Shown here in pieces: positions 6,562 to 7,259 of a stretch of 7,259 bases of DNA. Positions within the stretch are counted from its first letter, which is position 1; each line of letters begins with the position of its first letter. The DNA is from Planctomycetota bacterium (lineage in GTDB: Bacteria; Planctomycetota; Planctomycetia; Pirellulales; UBA1268). A program made the translations under genes and the position numbers. The notes beneath the pieces were generated by a model. It was not told the origin of the DNA, did not search any database, and worked only from the letters and a program-made list of their open reading frames with translations. The stretch lies in assembly GCA_027622795.1 (NCBI GenBank), contig JAQBZA010000162.1:1-7259 (forward strand). The letters are read 5' to 3'.

Positions 6562-6640
6562 GCTTGGGGGTCGGCGAACGCTCGACGAGCCTTGGGCGTA
6601 TCCTCGCCCGGCGAGGAGACTTTTGCCGCCCCCAAGCCGG
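6521..6640. repeat. Nested inverted-repeat element between convergent genes
   Basis: A dense cluster of foldable sequence. The core (6561-6638) is closed by perfect 10-bp inverted repeats GGCTTGGGGG (6561-6570) and CCCCCAAGCC (6629-6638). After a single bulged T at 6571 the stem continues with CGGC/GCCG (6572-6575 with 6625-6628), then a G-T wobble and two A-T pairs, about 17 pairs in total. Inside are GCTC-GAC-GAGC (6580-6590) and TCCTCGC-CCG-GCGAGGA (6601-6617), giving a three-way-junction shape. Upstream, inside the end of the flavoprotein gene, are TCGC-TGGA-GCGA (6526-6537) and ACCC-AAAT-GGGT (6548-6559). CTTGGG recurs at 6563-6568 and 6591-6596, so alternative pairings exist. No transposase gene or target-site duplication is visible. 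It could be a dispersed REP/MITE-like repeat, a structured RNA, or an elaborate bidirectional terminator. The pairing is read directly; the nature is inferred. Confidence 0.6.
6601..6624 (+). terminator. Candidate terminator downstream of the flavoprotein gene
   Basis: A 7-bp GC-rich hairpin TCCTCGC-CCG-GCGAGGA (6601-6617) is followed by GACTTTT. The T-run is short and offset by three bases, so this is a weak intrinsic terminator at best. It lies about 40 bp after the flavoprotein stop and points the right way for that gene. In the opposite direction no T-run follows the hairpin. Confidence 0.3.
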
Positions 6641-6663
6641 CAATACATCTATGGGGAGGCGCT

Positions 6664-7257
6664 CTAGGCGACGATTCCTTTCACCACATGCCCGTGCACA
6701 TCGGTGAGCCGGAACTGGCGGCCCTGATAGCGGTAGGTGAGCCTGGTGTGGTCGATGCCCACCAGGTGCATGATCGTGGCCTGCATGTCGTGGATGTGCA
6801 CCGGGTCGGCCGTGATGTTCCAGGCATAGTCGTCGGTTGATCCATGCACATGGCCCGCCTTCACGCCGCCGCCTGCCAAGAAAAATGAGTAGGCTCTGCC
6901 AAAGTGGTCACGGCCCTTGGGATTGGCCGGGTCTCCCTGCCCAAACGGTGTCCGCCCAAACTCACCTCCCCAGACGACGAGCGTGTCGGTCAGCAGCCCC
7001 CGCTCCTTGAGGTCCTGCATGAGCGCTGCCGTCGGGGCATCGGTGTCCCGACACTGCTCCTCGAGTTGCGTAAACAAATTGCCGTGCTGATCCCACCCGG
7101 CATGCATCAACTGCACAAACCGTGTGCCACGCTCAAGGAGCCGGCGGGCGATCAGGCAGTTGTAGGCGAAGCTCCCCTTGGTGCGCACATCGGGGCCGTA
7201 ACGATCGAGTACATGCTGGGGCTCATCAGTGAAGTCGACCAACTCGGGCACGCTTGC
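6664..7257 (-). CDS. DUF1501 protein, C-terminal part
   Basis: The frame is open to the right edge, so the N-terminus is missing. The GTG at 7251 is internal, since A-S-V-P-E-L reads through it. The roughly 197 visible residues match the C-terminal half of DUF1501 proteins, a planctomycete-rich family with an alkaline-phosphatase/sulfatase-like fold, usually about 450-500 residues with a Tat signal. Diagnostic segments, numbered from 7251, are RGTRFVQLMHAGWDQHGN (41-58), VVWGGEFGRTPFGQG (92-106), GRDHFGRAYSFFLAGGGVKAG (113-133, a catalytic or metal-site-like stretch), HIHDMQATIMHLVGID (152-167) and the terminal HGHVVKGIVA. The TAG stop is at 6664-6666. In planctomycetes these genes usually follow a DUF1549/DUF1553 cytochrome-like gene, which would lie beyond the right edge. 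The molecular function of the family is not established. The family call is very secure. Confidence 0.93.
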   Translation of the reverse strand, partial: ASVPELVDFTDEPQHVLDRYGPDVRTKGSFAYNCLIARRLLERGTRFVQLMHAGWDQHGNLFTQLEEQCRDTDAPTAALMQDLKERGLLTDTLVVWGGEFGRTPFGQGDPANPKGRDHFGRAYSFFLAGGGVKAGHVHGSTDDYAWNITADPVHIHDMQATIMHLVGIDHTRLTYRYQGRQFRLTDVHGHVVKGIVA

Positions 7258-7259
7258 CT

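Noticed and set aside
5826..6635. Minus-strand open frame whose N-terminus lies in the structured intergenic element
   Set aside because: It is antisense to the conserved C-terminal half of the flavoprotein, and its first residues only translate the inverted-repeat element.
6541..6640. Integron attC-like site
   Set aside because: The long imperfect stem is suggestive, but no RYYYAAC/GTTRRRY pair flanks it, and there is no integrase or cassette array.

Overview
The window looks like part of a planctomycete chromosome, most likely a Pirellulales-type lineage. The reasons are the GC-rich sequence, the C-terminal half of a DUF1501 protein, an exported FG-GAP/VCBS propeller protein, an exported polysaccharide pyruvyl transferase-like protein, and inconsistent use of Shine-Dalgarno sites. 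The lineage is inferred from gene content. No rRNA, tRNA or marker gene is present to confirm it.

Layout, left to right. (1) Positions 2-640, plus strand: the 3' part of an alpha/beta-hydrolase-like (acetylxylan-esterase-like) gene cut by the window edge. (2) Positions 615-1523, minus strand: a 302-residue polytopic membrane protein of unknown function, converging on gene 1 with a 26-bp overlap. (3) Positions 1524-1608: an 85-bp divergent promoter region. (4) Positions 1609-2883, plus: a pyruvyl transferase-family protein with an N-terminal export signal and a possible lipobox. (5) Positions 2947-3933, plus: an aldo/keto reductase with a full catalytic tetrad. (6) Positions 3966-5225, plus: a secreted protein with seven Asp-rich FG-GAP-type repeats, probably one seven-bladed beta-propeller. 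(7) Positions 5275-6561, plus: a HI0933/YhiN-type FAD flavoprotein. (8) Positions 6562-6663: a short convergent intergenic region that is almost entirely one foldable element. (9) Positions 6664-7257, minus: the C-terminal part of a DUF1501 protein running off the right edge.

Genes 4 to 7 run in the same direction with gaps of 63, 32 and 49 bp. They could be partly co-transcribed, but they do not form an obvious pathway. Two are exported (pyruvyl transferase-like, propeller) and two are cytosolic redox enzymes. Genes 4 and 5 are each preceded by the same promoter-like pair, TTGCGR-N18-TATTCT, placed so close to the start codon that short-leader or leaderless transcripts are suggested.

No defence system, phage, transposase gene, CRISPR array or biosynthetic cluster is visible. 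The most unusual non-coding signal is the nested inverted-repeat element at about 6521-6640. It has a roughly 17-bp closing stem and two inner hairpins, and it begins at the stop codon of the flavoprotein gene.
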